The notes: generated by a model not told the origin, from the sequence alone. A stretch of DNA of 64,000 nucleotides from Cytobacillus luteolus (GCF_017873715.1 NZ_JAGGKM010000008.1:47436-111435); one strand, 5' to 3'; shown: positions 46,043 to 54,188, counted from the stretch's first letter. Numbers and translations: made by a program.

Positions 46043-47206
46043 ATGCAAAATTTTACATATCATAACCCTACAAAATTAATTTTCGGTAAGGGACAAGTTG
46101 AAGAATTAAAAAATGAGGTACCAAAGTACGGCAAGAAAGTACTAATGGTTTATGGTGGAGGAAGCATTAAACGAAATGGCCTCTACGATCAAGTTAAAGG
46201 TTTATTAAAAGAAATTGGTGCTCAAGTTTTTGAATTGGCAGGGGTAGAACCTAATCCTCGTCTAACAACAGCACGTAAAGGAATTGACATCTGTAAACAA
46301 GAAAATATTGAATTTATTCTTGCTGTCGGTGGAGGCAGCGTGATTGATTGTACAAAGGCAATTGCTGCTGGAGCGAAGTATGACGGTGATGTTTGGGACT
46401 TTATTTCTCGAAAAAATATTGCCAGCGATGCTCTCCCATTTGGAACCATTTTAACACTATCAGCAACTGGATCAGAAATGAATGCTGGTTCTGTTATCAC
46501 AAACTGGGAAACACAAGAGAAATACGGATGGGGAAGTGCAGCTACTTTTCCAAGGTTTTCAATATTAGATCCAGTAAATACATTCTCAGTTCCACTTGAC
46601 CAAACCATTTACGGCATTGTAGACATGATGTCTCATGTATTCGAACACTATTTTCATCATGTTGAAAATACACCATTACAGGATCGTATGTGTGAAGCTG
46701 TACTAAGAACCGTAATGGAAACAGCTCCAAAGCTTTTAGTGGATCTTGAGAATTATGAGTATCGCGAAACCATTATGCTGAACGGGACAATGGCGCTAAA
46801 TGGAATGTTGAATATGGGGTATCGTGGTGACTGGGCAACTCATAATATAGAACATGCTGTTTCCGCTGTCTATGATATCCCACATGCCGGAGGATTAGCT
46901 ATTCTATTTCCAAACTGGATGAAATACAACCTAGATATCAATGTGGGCCGATTCAAACAACTAGCAGAGCGAGTGTTTGATGTTAATCCAGAGGGTAAAT
47001 CAGACAGAGAAATCGCATTAGAAGGTATTGAAAAACTTCGTGAATTCTGGAACAGCATCGGTGCACCATCAAAACTTGCTGACTACGAAATTGGTGACGA
47101 TAAACTAGAACTCATCGCCGAAAAAACAATTGCCTTCGGAGAATTTGGTAACTTCAACAAATTAGGCAAAGAAGATGCCCTAGCTATCTTGAAAGCATCT
47201 CTATAG
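46043..47206 (+). CDS. yugJ: Iron-containing alcohol dehydrogenase YugJ (NADH-dependent butanol dehydrogenase-like)
   Basis: 387-residue family III alcohol dehydrogenase. The nucleotide-binding [29 protein letters not shown] and the metal-ligand blocks [12 protein letters not shown] and [20 protein letters not shown], with conserved histidines and aspartate, are all present. It interconverts aldehydes and alcohols with NAD(P)H. AAGGAGGCG precedes the ATG. B. subtilis has a second paralogue (yugK) next to it; here only one copy is present. Confidence 0.93.
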   Translation: MQNFTYHNPTKLIFGKGQVEELKNEVPKYGKKVLMVYGGGSIKRNGLYDQVKGLLKEIGAQVFELAGVEPNPRLTTARKGIDICKQENIEFILAVGGGSVIDCTKAIAAGAKYDGDVWDFISRKNIASDALPFGTILTLSATGSEMNAGSVITNWETQEKYGWGSAATFPRFSILDPVNTFSVPLDQTIYGIVDMMSHVFEHYFHHVENTPLQDRMCEAVLRTVMETAPKLLVDLENYEYRETIMLNGTMALNGMLNMGYRGDWATHNIEHAVSAVYDIPHAGGLAILFPNWMKYNLDINVGRFKQLAERVFDVNPEGKSDREIALEGIEKLREFWNSIGAPSKLADYEIGDDKLELIAEKTIAFGEFGNFNKLGKEDALAILKASL

Positions 47207-47218
47207 AATGATGATTAA

Positions 47219-47250
47219 ATAATCAGGGTTTTTACTCTGATTATTTTTTT
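47219..47250 (+). terminator. Terminator after yugJ
   Basis: AATAATCAG pairs with CTGATTATT, followed by seven T residues. Confidence 0.82.
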
Positions 47251-47294
47251 GTTGTTTTGTAAAGGTCTTTAAAGAATATATTTATTGAATAGTG

Positions 47295-47430
47295 TATTGG
47301 AGCGGAAAGCACTTGACTCCTGCGGGACGAAGAGGGAAGTGCGAGACCCCGCAGGCCAAGCCGGGAGGCTCGCATCCCTCCCCGCGGAAAGCAAGTGCCT
47401 GCAGCGGAAAGGAACGGTCGAGGTATAGGT
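47295..47430. repeat. Dispersed GC-rich structured element, copy 2
   Basis: Same element as at 18621-18756, starting GTATTGGAGCGGAAAGC and ending AGCGGAAAGGAACGGTC. Complementary arms here are GCACTTG (47309-47315) with CAAGTGC (47392-47398), and TGCGAG (47340-47345) with CTCGCA (47369-47374). The bases differ from copy 1 but pairing is kept. Short open frames on both strands across it are by-products of its GC content. The rest of the 47207-47581 gap holds the yugJ terminator and the pgi promoter region. Confidence 0.85.
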
Positions 47431-47581
47431 TGAATCCAATAATCTTATTGATTAAAAATATTGTCAAAGTTTGTTCTAAATTGGACACGCTTACATAGAA
47501 GAGTGTTTCTTGATTTAACTTTCGTGATTCGATAAAGTGTAATAAGTGAATTAAAAATCAAAAACATGGAGGACAAAAACT

Positions 47582-48931
47582 ATGACACATGTTCGTTTTG
47601 ATTATTCAAAGGCACTATCCTTTATTAGTGAACATGAACTTACATACTTGCAAGATGCTGTAAAAGTTGCTCATCATTCAATTCATGAAAAAACAGGTGC
47701 AGGTAATGACTTTTTAGGATGGGTTGAACTTCCTACAGAATACGATAAAGAAGAATTCTCTAGAATTCAGAAGTGTGCTGAACAAATTAAATCAGATTCT
47801 GACATTCTTCTAGTAGTAGGAATTGGAGGCTCTTATCTAGGGGCAAGAGCAGCTATTGAGGTACTGAGTCATTCATTTGCAAGCTCCCTTTCCAAAGAAC
47901 AACGCCAATCGCCACAGGTTATATTTGTAGGTAATAATATCAGCTCAACTTATATGAAAGATTTAACTGATCTTTTAGAAGGTAAGGATTTTTCGATTAA
48001 TGTTATTTCAAAATCTGGAACAACAACAGAACCTGCACTGGCTTTCCGTATTTTCCGTAAACTATTAGAAGAAAAATACGGTAAAGAAGAGTCACGTAAA
48101 CGAATTTATGCAACAACTGATAAAGAGCGTGGTGCACTTAAAACACTCGCTACTGAAGAAGGATATGAATCGTTTATTATTCCAGATGATGTAGGAGGAA
48201 GATATTCTGTTTTAACCGCGGTAGGTCTGTTACCGATTGCTGTAAGTGGAGCAGATATCGAAGCAATGATGAAAGGTGCGGCCCAGGCAAGTGAAGATTT
48301 TTCAGCATCAGAGTTAAAAGATAATCCGGCATATCAATACGCTGCTGTTAGAAACGCACTTTATAATAAAGGTAAAACCATCGAAATTTTAGTCAACTAT
48401 GAGCCTGGCCTACAATACTTTTCAGAATGGTGGAAACAGTTATTCGGAGAAAGTGAAGGGAAAGACCAAAAGGGAATTTATCCTTCTTCAGCAAACTTCT
48501 CTACAGACTTACATTCTCTAGGTCAGTATATTCAGGAAGGACGTCGTGATTTATTTGAAACGGTATTAAATGTAGAGAAATCACGACATGAAATGACTAT
48601 AGAGAAAGAAGAGAATGACCTTGATGGGCTAAATTATTTAGCTGGAGAAACGGTTGACTTTGTTAATAAGAGAGCATTTGAAGGAACAATGCTTGCTCAT
48701 ACAGATGGTGGAGTTCCAAACTTAATTGTGAACATTCCAGAATTAGACGCATATACTTTTGGTTACCTTGTCTACTTCTTTGAAAAGGCTTGTGCAATGA
48801 GCGGATATTTATTAGGTGTAAATCCTTTTGACCAACCTGGTGTAGAAGAATACAAAGTAAACATGTTTGCATTATTAGGAAAACCAGGATTTGAAAAGAA
48901 GAAAGCAGAACTAGAAAAAAGGTTAAAATAA
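47582..48931 (+). CDS. pgi: Glucose-6-phosphate isomerase
   Basis: 449 residues, usual length for the Bacillus enzyme. It interconverts glucose-6-phosphate and fructose-6-phosphate at the entry of glycolysis. Signatures are [13 protein letters not shown] (phosphate binding), [33 protein letters not shown] and [16 protein letters not shown], which holds the catalytic glutamate. An ATGGAGGAC ribosome site precedes the ATG. It lies between yugJ and yugN, as in B. subtilis. Confidence 0.97.
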   Translation: MTHVRFDYSKALSFISEHELTYLQDAVKVAHHSIHEKTGAGNDFLGWVELPTEYDKEEFSRIQKCAEQIKSDSDILLVVGIGGSYLGARAAIEVLSHSFASSLSKEQRQSPQVIFVGNNISSTYMKDLTDLLEGKDFSINVISKSGTTTEPALAFRIFRKLLEEKYGKEESRKRIYATTDKERGALKTLATEEGYESFIIPDDVGGRYSVLTAVGLLPIAVSGADIEAMMKGAAQASEDFSASELKDNPAYQYAAVRNALYNKGKTIEILVNYEPGLQYFSEWWKQLFGESEGKDQKGIYPSSANFSTDLHSLGQYIQEGRRDLFETVLNVEKSRHEMTIEKEENDLDGLNYLAGETVDFVNKRAFEGTMLAHTDGGVPNLIVNIPELDAYTFGYLVYFFEKACAMSGYLLGVNPFDQPGVEEYKVNMFALLGKPGFEKKKAELEKRLK

Positions 48932-48939
48932 ATTTTTTT

Positions 48940-48977
48940 AAAAGAGCTATTTCCTCGTGAAATAACTCTTTTTTCTT
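48940..48977 (+). terminator. Terminator after pgi
   Basis: AAAAGAGCTATTTC pairs with GAAATAACTCTTTT, followed by more T residues. Confidence 0.85.
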
Positions 48978-49039
48978 TTAGTAATATTTCGTTAGTTGGA
49001 TAACCTAAAGGGTAGAATTCTTAAAAAGGGGTTGTTCAT

Positions 49040-49453
49040 ATGATTCCAGTTCCTTCAACACTCGAAGGGAAAACATATCAATTATATAAACTAGAAAAGG
49101 AACTTAAGCCATTAGGTTATACAATTGGAGACGGATGGGAATATGACCACGGTTACTTCGACTATAAAATAGATGATGAGGTAGGGTATCAGTTTTTAAG
49201 GGTGCCTTTTGAAGCGGTAGATGGGCAGCTTGACTCACAGGGGACAACGGTACAACTAGGAAGACCATTTCTACTTTCTCATAAATACCAAATAGGATTG
49301 GATGATCATGTAGAATCAGATATGGATTTTTTTTCAGCAGCTGTGGATCAATTTCAGGAGCCACAAGACCCAGATGCATCATTTCCTGAAAAGTATATTG
49401 ATTTAGGGAAATCCCTGGTTAAAGAGTTGGAGACCATATTAGCAGATGATTAA
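49040..49453 (+). CDS. yugN: YugN family protein
   Basis: 137-residue cytosolic protein of the YugN-like family, with the conserved GYTIGDGWEYDHGYFDYKID and YQFLRVPFEAVDG. Function unknown. AAAAAGGGG precedes the ATG. It follows pgi and converges on yugO, as in B. subtilis. Confidence 0.87.
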   Translation: MIPVPSTLEGKTYQLYKLEKELKPLGYTIGDGWEYDHGYFDYKIDDEVGYQFLRVPFEAVDGQLDSQGTTVQLGRPFLLSHKYQIGLDDHVESDMDFFSAAVDQFQEPQDPDASFPEKYIDLGKSLVKELETILADD

Positions 49454-49478
49454 AGGGATCCTTAAACTGGATCCCTTA
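49453..49478. terminator. Bidirectional terminator yugN / yugO
   Basis: AAGGGATCC / GGATCCCTT stem spans the two convergent stop codons. Confidence 0.75.
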
Positions 49479-50471
49479 GTCTTTAATAACTAAAAGCTCA
49501 TCATTTTCTTCCAACGTATAGGACAATGGTGGGTTGATGTATGAGTTTTCGCCTCTTTTGACACCCAAAAGGATAATGCGTTCTTTTAATAACGCTGAGC
49601 TCGTATATTGAAAAGTCATTCCCACATCGTTTTTGGATAGTTCGATATATTTAAGCTTACTACCTTTTAATTGGTCAAGCATCGTTACTAAGATATCTGA
49701 CATTCCATGAGATACTACATCATTAACCATCAATAACCCGGAAATATGATTGGTTTCTATAATTTCATTTGCACCAGCTCTTTTGGCGTTATTTACCTGA
49801 TGTCCAGCTAATATTTCAACAATACAATAGGCGTCTGGATTTAAGCCTTTTATAGCTATAAGGGTAAGTATGGTTAACATATCTGCTTGTTGTTCATCCT
49901 TGCTTTGATCTGCCGTGAGTATGACCATTTCAGCATGATTTATATCCGCCTTAAGGAGAGTCTCATCAACCGTTGGGTTTCCCTTTATAAAATGGATATC
50001 ATATTTTGGATTAGGGTTTTCTTTAAGTGTTTCGTCAATCAACAAAATTTTTACAGAGCTATCTAATTTTATTAGCTGTTCAATAATGATGCGTACACGT
50101 TCATTCCAACCAACTATAATAATATGCTTGTCTCCGTAGTACTTCATTTTCCCGTCAAGAAATGAATTCTGGTTTGTGACAGCGGTAGCTGCTAATGTTA
50201 CAAAATAAGTTGTAACGAAACCCGTCCCAAATAAGATTAGGACCATCCCTAAACTTCTACCAGCTATCGAAGAGGGCACATAATCTCCGAATCCTACTGT
50301 TGAGGTGGTTACCAGTGCCCACCAAATTCCATCGAATACAGTTGGGAAGTTTTCAGGTTCGATTAAGTGAATGATTGACCCAAAGAAAATGATAATTAGA
50401 AAGATAATTAAAAGTACACGCGAAATGATTGGCCATCGAAGAAATGTAATCAGTAGTTTGTTTGTTCGCAT
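49476..50471 (-). CDS. yugO: Potassium channel YugO
   Basis: 331 residues: two membrane helices around a pore loop with selectivity filter TVGFGDY (residues 58-64), then a cytosolic RCK domain (about 110-235, HIIIVGWNERVRIII with the Rossmann GxxN pattern) and a TrkA-C-like end. The B. subtilis channel releases K+ and carries electrical signals within biofilms. The mstX homologue lies 67 bases upstream on the same strand, as in B. subtilis. Confidence 0.92.
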   Translation of the reverse strand: MRTNKLLITFLRWPIISRVLLIIFLIIIFFGSIIHLIEPENFPTVFDGIWWALVTTSTVGFGDYVPSSIAGRSLGMVLILFGTGFVTTYFVTLAATAVTNQNSFLDGKMKYYGDKHIIIVGWNERVRIIIEQLIKLDSSVKILLIDETLKENPNPKYDIHFIKGNPTVDETLLKADINHAEMVILTADQSKDEQQADMLTILTLIAIKGLNPDAYCIVEILAGHQVNNAKRAGANEIIETNHISGLLMVNDVVSHGMSDILVTMLDQLKGSKLKYIELSKNDVGMTFQYTSSALLKERIILLGVKRGENSYINPPLSYTLEENDELLVIKD

Positions 50472-50538
50472 TTAAAAGTAAATCTCCCCTTCAGATGTGT
50501 ATGTAGTAAGTATTGCCAAAGGGGGATGGGGATAAAAG

Positions 50539-50787
50539 CTATTCCGCCTCATTCTTTGGAATAAATGACAGGACTTCTTTAATAATCGTGTTAATTTTTT
50601 TTGTTGTTTCTTCCTCACCATAAGCAGATTTGGCTTTCTCAATAGCATCAATCACTTCTGGTTCAAATTCAATCAAAGGTTTATCTTCCTCAGATTCATT
50701 ATAGTATTCAATAAATACATCTAGTGCTTCATTCATTCTGTCTATGGATTCACTCAACTTCTGTTTTTCTTTTTCATTTAACTTCAT
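50539..50787 (-). CDS. mstX: Mistic homologue (MstX), short form
   Basis: 82 residues, acidic and hydrophilic although predicted to associate with the membrane. It aligns with the C-terminal three quarters of B. subtilis Mistic: LSESIDRMNEALDVFIEYYNESE and KINTIIKEVLSFIPK are clearly shared. Short forms of about 84 residues lacking the first helix occur in other bacilli. Mistic helps insert the YugO channel and together they influence biofilm formation. The start MKLNEKEKQKL has an upstream GAGGTTTAA site. Confidence 0.88.
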   Translation of the reverse strand: MKLNEKEKQKLSESIDRMNEALDVFIEYYNESEEDKPLIEFEPEVIDAIEKAKSAYGEEETTKKINTIIKEVLSFIPKNEAE

Positions 50788-50816
50788 AACTTAAACCTCA
50801 CCATTCCAATCTATTA

Positions 50817-50936
50817 TCAGTCCCAAAAGCCTTTTGTGAAATTAATAAAAATGTCAAAACTTAGATAAAAAAAGGAGGCTAGGAAAAATAGAATTACTAG
50901 AACTGTAATTAGCCAGCCAATCGTTGTTTTATTCAT
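50817..50936 (-). CDS. Candidate 39-aa single-pass membrane peptide
   Basis: MNKTTIGWLITVLVILFFLA begins a 39-residue protein: one strong membrane helix (about 6-26) and an amphipathic tail ending FTKGFWD. It lies 29 bases upstream of mstX on the same strand, behind a GGGGGAC ribosome site. No family is recognised. Gene context suggests it could belong to the mstX-yugO unit. A chance short frame cannot be excluded. Confidence 0.5.
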   Translation of the reverse strand: MNKTTIGWLITVLVILFFLASFFYLSFDIFINFTKGFWD

Positions 50937-51085
50937 AAGTCCCCCTAAGAATAAAGAAGGTAACAGTTGTCTTAGTATTTGTAAGTAAATAAGGAATAAA
51001 CATATAAATAGAAAAAGTAGCAGAGATTGTGTGAATTTATGAAAGTAAAGTCAGCTGGTTATTATTTTCATATAGTAAATACATC

Positions 51086-51114
51086 TTGTATTGAATTGTA
51101 AAGCGTGCTATGAT
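51086..51114 (+). promoter_or_regulatory. Sigma-A promoter and long leader of the cold-shock gene
   Basis: -35 TTGTAT (51086-51091), 17-base spacer, -10 TATGAT (51109-51114). Transcription from about 51121 leaves a leader of about 130 bases, typical of cold-shock genes. A small hairpin GTGGAAA / TTTCCAC sits directly before the AGGAGG ribosome site and could respond to temperature; this is inference. Confidence 0.65.
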
Positions 51115-51250
51115 TGGATTAATTATTTTTGTTCGGATAAGACTTAACAGAAGGATTTGCTTCGTTAGTTGTTTTCATCTTGATAGGGTTAAACTTGAGC
51201 AGGAATAGTAATACAAAAGTGGAAATTTTCCACAACAGGAGGAAACACAC

Positions 51251-51448
51251 ATGTTACAAGGTAAAGTTAAATGGTTTAATTCAGAAAAAGGTTTCGGATT
51301 CATTGAAGTAGAAGGACAAGATGATGTATTCGTACACTTCTCAGCTATTCAAGGTGATGGCTTCAAATCTTTAGAAGAAGGTCAAACAGTTACTTTTGAA
51401 GTAGAACAAGGTGCTCGTGGACCACAAGCAGCTAACGTTTCAAAGTAA
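51251..51448 (+). CDS. cspB: Cold-shock protein (CspB-like)
   Basis: 65-residue single OB-fold RNA/DNA chaperone. RNP1 (KGFGFIEV) and RNP2 (VFVHF) are intact, and [21 protein letters not shown] is closest to B. subtilis CspB, though CspC or CspD naming is possible. It melts RNA secondary structure at low temperature. It has a strong AGGAGGA site, a long leader and a terminator. Confidence 0.92.
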   Translation: MLQGKVKWFNSEKGFGFIEVEGQDDVFVHFSAIQGDGFKSLEEGQTVTFEVEQGARGPQAANVSK

Positions 51449-51458
51449 TATGAAATAG

Positions 51459-51488
51459 TAAAGGACTCCATAGAGGAGTCCTTTTTTG
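51459..51488 (+). terminator. Terminator after the cold-shock gene
   Basis: AAGGACTCC pairs with GGAGTCCTT, followed by TTTT. Confidence 0.82.
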
Positions 51489-51551
51489 TATATAAATGAT
51501 ACTGATCTGATATGGAAAAGAAAATATTGCTCTTGGTAAACAAAGGTCGCC

Positions 51552-52256
51552 CTAATCTATACAACAAATTTCCTTCGAACAGCCTTCACATTGGATTTCT
51601 CTTCTTAAGTAGTTGATATTATGAATCGTTATACTGCTACCAGAGATAGAAATAACTCCATCTGATTTTAAACTAGAAAGAAAACGGTTGACAGATTCCC
51701 TTGTACTTCCGCAAAAGTTTGCTAAATCCTGGTTTGTTAATTGTAAATCAATTACAATCGAACCATTAGATTGTGGGATTCCATAAGTGTTTGACATTCT
51801 AATTAGTGTAGAATAGAGTGCACCCTTTTTGCCAAAAAGCATAAGGTCTCTAAACTTTGTGTGAGTTTTTTGAAAATGTGTGTTAAACCATATGATAAAT
51901 TCCTTAGCTAAGGCTGAATTCGAACTAACAGCTTCCTCAATTGTTTCACGATTTAGAACGTATACTTCTACAGGAGTAACAGCTTCTGCAGTTAAAAAGT
52001 AATGTGGATTGTTTGTAAATAAAGTAAGCTCACCAATTAAATCACCTGTTTTACACATGCGTAAATTAAGTTGTTGCCCATCAATGCTTTGTTTACTTAA
52101 ACGAACAATTCCAGACTTAATATAAAAAATTTCAGTAGATTTTTGCCCTTCATGAAAAATACAGCTGCCACGCTCAATTTTTCTGACCGTATCCGCTAAA
52201 TCAAAAATCGTTTGCAAAGTTACTGTAGATGGCGAAAGTGTATATGCAGATGTCAT
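51552..52256 (-). CDS. fnr: Oxygen-sensing regulator Fnr (Bacillus type)
   Basis: 234 residues, Crp/Fnr family. A cyclic-nucleotide-type sensor barrel (about 25-140) is followed by a long helix and a winged HTH (LTNQDLANFCGSTRESVNRFL). The C-terminus IQCEGCSKEICCID has cysteines at 223, 226 and 231, the same spacing as the C-terminal [4Fe-4S] ligands of B. subtilis Fnr, so it should sense oxygen. An adjacent extra cysteine (232) is present. GGAGGGA precedes the ATG. A perfect FNR box lies upstream, suggesting autoregulation. Confidence 0.93.
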   Translation of the reverse strand: MTSAYTLSPSTVTLQTIFDLADTVRKIERGSCIFHEGQKSTEIFYIKSGIVRLSKQSIDGQQLNLRMCKTGDLIGELTLFTNNPHYFLTAEAVTPVEVYVLNRETIEEAVSSNSALAKEFIIWFNTHFQKTHTKFRDLMLFGKKGALYSTLIRMSNTYGIPQSNGSIVIDLQLTNQDLANFCGSTRESVNRFLSSLKSDGVISISGSSITIHNINYLRREIQCEGCSKEICCID

Positions 52257-52342
52257 TTGCTAATCCCTCCTCTATAATGTGAACAATTCGTTAACACTGC
52301 TGTTATAGTGTTTTTATAATAACAAGTGACAGAAAGAATGAC

Positions 52343-52358
52343 TGTGATGGAAATCACA
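52343..52358. promoter_or_regulatory. FNR box
   Basis: TGTGATGGAAATCACA fits the FNR/CRP consensus TGTGA-N6-TCACA in all ten fixed positions. It lies 87 bases upstream of fnr and about 105 bases upstream of the divergent membrane protein gene, so it may control both. Confidence 0.82.
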
Positions 52359-52462
52359 CTAATAGGATTTTTTTCACGAAATGTTCACTTTTTGTATTCC
52401 AGAGTAACTTTTAATCGTAGCAGAACGACTAATAGTTAAGGATTTAATTGGAGGAGATATAT

Positions 52463-52849
52463 TTGGTACAACAAACTTATAGGAATAAATGGGGAATTGT
52501 CACGCTCAGTATACTTAGTAGTATATTTATAACTGCAACTTATGGTTTATATGTAGTGGAAGGATTACAGTCTTTGGACTTTTTAAAGTTATTACTCATT
52601 ATAGTTGGACTGCACCTACCCATAATAATTAGTTATTTTCTTAGATGGCGATATTTTCACATAATAAGTATAATAGGTTGGCTCATCATCTGGATAGGAT
52701 ATATCTATTACCTGATAGACCATAACGAAGGAATGAAGGACTTAGTTATCATCACATGGATCACTTTCTCATGGATTCTAACGCAGAGTATAGCACTAAT
52801 TATACAAGTGTTTATAAGTATCAAAAAAAGAAGCAAAGAGTCTCTCTAA
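52463..52849 (+). CDS. Four-helix hypothetical membrane protein
   Basis: 128 residues with four hydrophobic helices (about 11-30, 37-57, 64-83 and 93-115) and a basic C-terminal tail (KKRSKESL). The TTG at 52463 follows TTGGAGGAG; the frame also begins with a TTG that overlaps the ribosome site. No family is recognised. It shares its promoter region, including the FNR box, with fnr, so anaerobic control is possible. Confidence 0.65.
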   Translation: MVQQTYRNKWGIVTLSILSSIFITATYGLYVVEGLQSLDFLKLLLIIVGLHLPIIISYFLRWRYFHIISIIGWLIIWIGYIYYLIDHNEGMKDLVIITWITFSWILTQSIALIIQVFISIKKRSKESL

Positions 52850-52871
52850 AAGGAAGGCTCTTTGCTTCTTA
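52828..52871. terminator. Bidirectional terminator overlapping the end of the membrane protein gene
   Basis: A 13-bp perfect stem AAGAAGCAAAGAG / CTCTTTGCTTCTT that includes the last codons of the four-helix protein. Confidence 0.82.
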
Positions 52872-52897
52872 GTCTATATATCTTGCTTACATAGCTA

Positions 52898-53431
52898 TTA
52901 TTCTGCTTTAGCTGCTTGAATTTGTAATGATACTTTTACTTTATCTCCAACTAGCACTCCACCAGTTTCTAATGCTGCGTTCCAAGTTAAGCCAAAATCA
53001 CTACGGTTTATTGTACCTTCTACACTAAATCCAGCTTTTTCATTGCCCCAAGGATCCTTACCAGAACCTTCAAATGTTACTAGAAAGTTTTGAGACTTTG
53101 TAACACCATTAAGTGAAAGGTCTCCAGTTACGTCATACTCATTGTCACTTTTTCTTGAAATGTTTGTTGATGTGAAAGTCATTGAAGGTTTATTTTCAAC
53201 ATCAAAAAAGTCAGCTGAACGCAGGTGATTATCACGGTCAGCGTTACGAGTATCGATACTTGCAAGGTCAACACTGAAAGTGATATCAGCTGAAGTTAAA
53301 TCAGTAGGATCAGCCACAATTGTAGCATCAAAAGAATTGAATGCACCTCTTACATTTGTGAACATCATATGTTTAATTGAAAATTCTACGCTACTGTGAG
53401 TTGGGTCAACTGCCCATTTTGTTTTTGTCAT
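52898..53431 (-). CDS. YceI family lipid-binding-type protein
   Basis: 177 residues of the YceI family, a lipocalin-like beta barrel that binds isoprenoid or other amphiphilic chains. It starts KWAVDPTHSSVEFSIKHMMFT and carries the family pattern FDVENKPSMTFTST. There is no signal peptide, so it is cytosolic, unlike the periplasmic E. coli protein. The ATG at 53431 follows GGTGGAGG. The ligand is unknown; homologues often respond to stress. Confidence 0.87.
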   Translation of the reverse strand: MTKTKWAVDPTHSSVEFSIKHMMFTNVRGAFNSFDATIVADPTDLTSADITFSVDLASIDTRNADRDNHLRSADFFDVENKPSMTFTSTNISRKSDNEYDVTGDLSLNGVTKSQNFLVTFEGSGKDPWGNEKAGFSVEGTINRSDFGLTWNAALETGGVLVGDKVKVSLQIQAAKAE

Positions 53432-53591
53432 GTTTAATTCCTCCACCTTTTAGTTTTAATTAATTTATCTTAAATTAAAGATATTTGATTTCGAGATTAT
53501 TATATGATTTTCAGGTTACCATTGTCAACAATAAAGATTAAAGATTTTATTAATATTGATAAAAGGGATGATGGAAATCTAGGATAATGTA

Positions 53592-53620
53592 TTGACACGT
53601 TCTTTATATAGAACTACAAT
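53592..53620 (+). promoter_or_regulatory. Near-consensus sigma-A promoter in a gene-poor interval
   Basis: -35 TTGACA (53592-53597), 17-base spacer, -10 TACAAT (53615-53620). The spacer is itself a palindrome, GTTCTTTATATAGAAC (53599-53614), where a repressor could sit. A related palindrome, GTTCTTTATAAAGAGC, recurs at 53692-53707. No gene of ordinary size follows before 54235; only a 13-codon frame (ATG at 53746, AGGTGA upstream) is visible. The transcript could be a non-coding RNA or leader peptide RNA. Confidence 0.6.
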
Positions 53621-53815
53621 GATAAGAGTAAGAGAATTGTTCTATTTGGAAAAATAGTTACAGAGTTTTTCCATATATTTTTTAGTTAAGTGTTCTTTAT
53701 AAAGAGCAATTTATGTTAAGATAATACATATAGAAATAGGTGAAATGAATAAGTTTGGTAGAGTAGAAAAGGGACCTCTATTATAAGTTGGGAGATCAGA
53801 TAAGCACCTGATTTA

Positions 53816-54033
53816 ATAAATAGACGGAAAAATTCCGTTTAAATAGAAAATGCCATTGAAAATTGCTTAAATAGACGGAGAGATTCCGCCTATTGACCTA
53901 AATAAACATAAAAATATGGGATTTTCCTTGGCATAACCGGAAAACCTCCCCTTATTTAGCCTCAAAGGAGATCCATTCTGTATTTAACCGGAAAATCTCC
54001 GCTTATTTTACTATACTTAATTAAGGACTAAGG
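53816..54033. repeat. Two inverted pairs of 51-bp CGGA/TCCG repeat units
   Basis: Pair 1 has TAGACGGA...ATTCCG cores at 53822 and 53873 (51-bp step). Pair 2 has AACCGGAAAA...CTCC cores at 53935 and 53986 (51-bp step). The reverse complement of pair 2 reads AAATAAGCGGAGATTTTCCG, matching pair 1, so the layout is two units forward and two reversed. Each core is itself a short inverted repeat. The region is non-coding. It lies in the 53432-54235 interval, which otherwise holds the promoter above, a hairpin and a Fur-like palindrome. Confidence 0.75.
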
Positions 54034-54090
54034 ATCTTATTAGTAAGTATTTCAAATTCAATGAAGTAAAGTTTTGCACTCCAAAAGAAA

Positions 54091-54128
54091 ACCCGTTATA
54101 TATTATAATAGGGCTCGTTTTTACTTTT
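54091..54128. terminator. Possible terminator downstream of the inverted repeat units
   Basis: CCC-TTATA / TATAA-GGG form a stem, followed on the plus strand by CTCGTTTTTACTTTTC. It could end a transcript from the promoter at 53592. The stem is AT-rich and imperfect. Confidence 0.45.
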
Positions 54129-54168
54129 CTAGTAGAAAGGAAATATTTTTACTTTTATTGAATAATAT

Positions 54169-54183
54169 TGATAATTATTATCA
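54169..54183. promoter_or_regulatory. Fur-box-like perfect palindrome
   Basis: TGATAATTATTATCA is an exact match to the Bacillus Fur 7-1-7 consensus TGATAATNATTATCA, extended to a 19-bp palindrome by flanking AT and AT. It is not in front of any recognised gene: DUF1540 is transcribed towards it and ends 53 bases away. Either it controls a short RNA or it is a chance AT-rich palindrome. Confidence 0.55.
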
Positions 54184-54188
54184 ATAAT

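Noticed and set aside
47282..47498. Overlapping open frames on both strands at 47282-47498
   Set aside because: They lie entirely in copy 2 of the GC-rich structured element, lack ribosome sites, and reflect low stop-codon density in GC-rich DNA.
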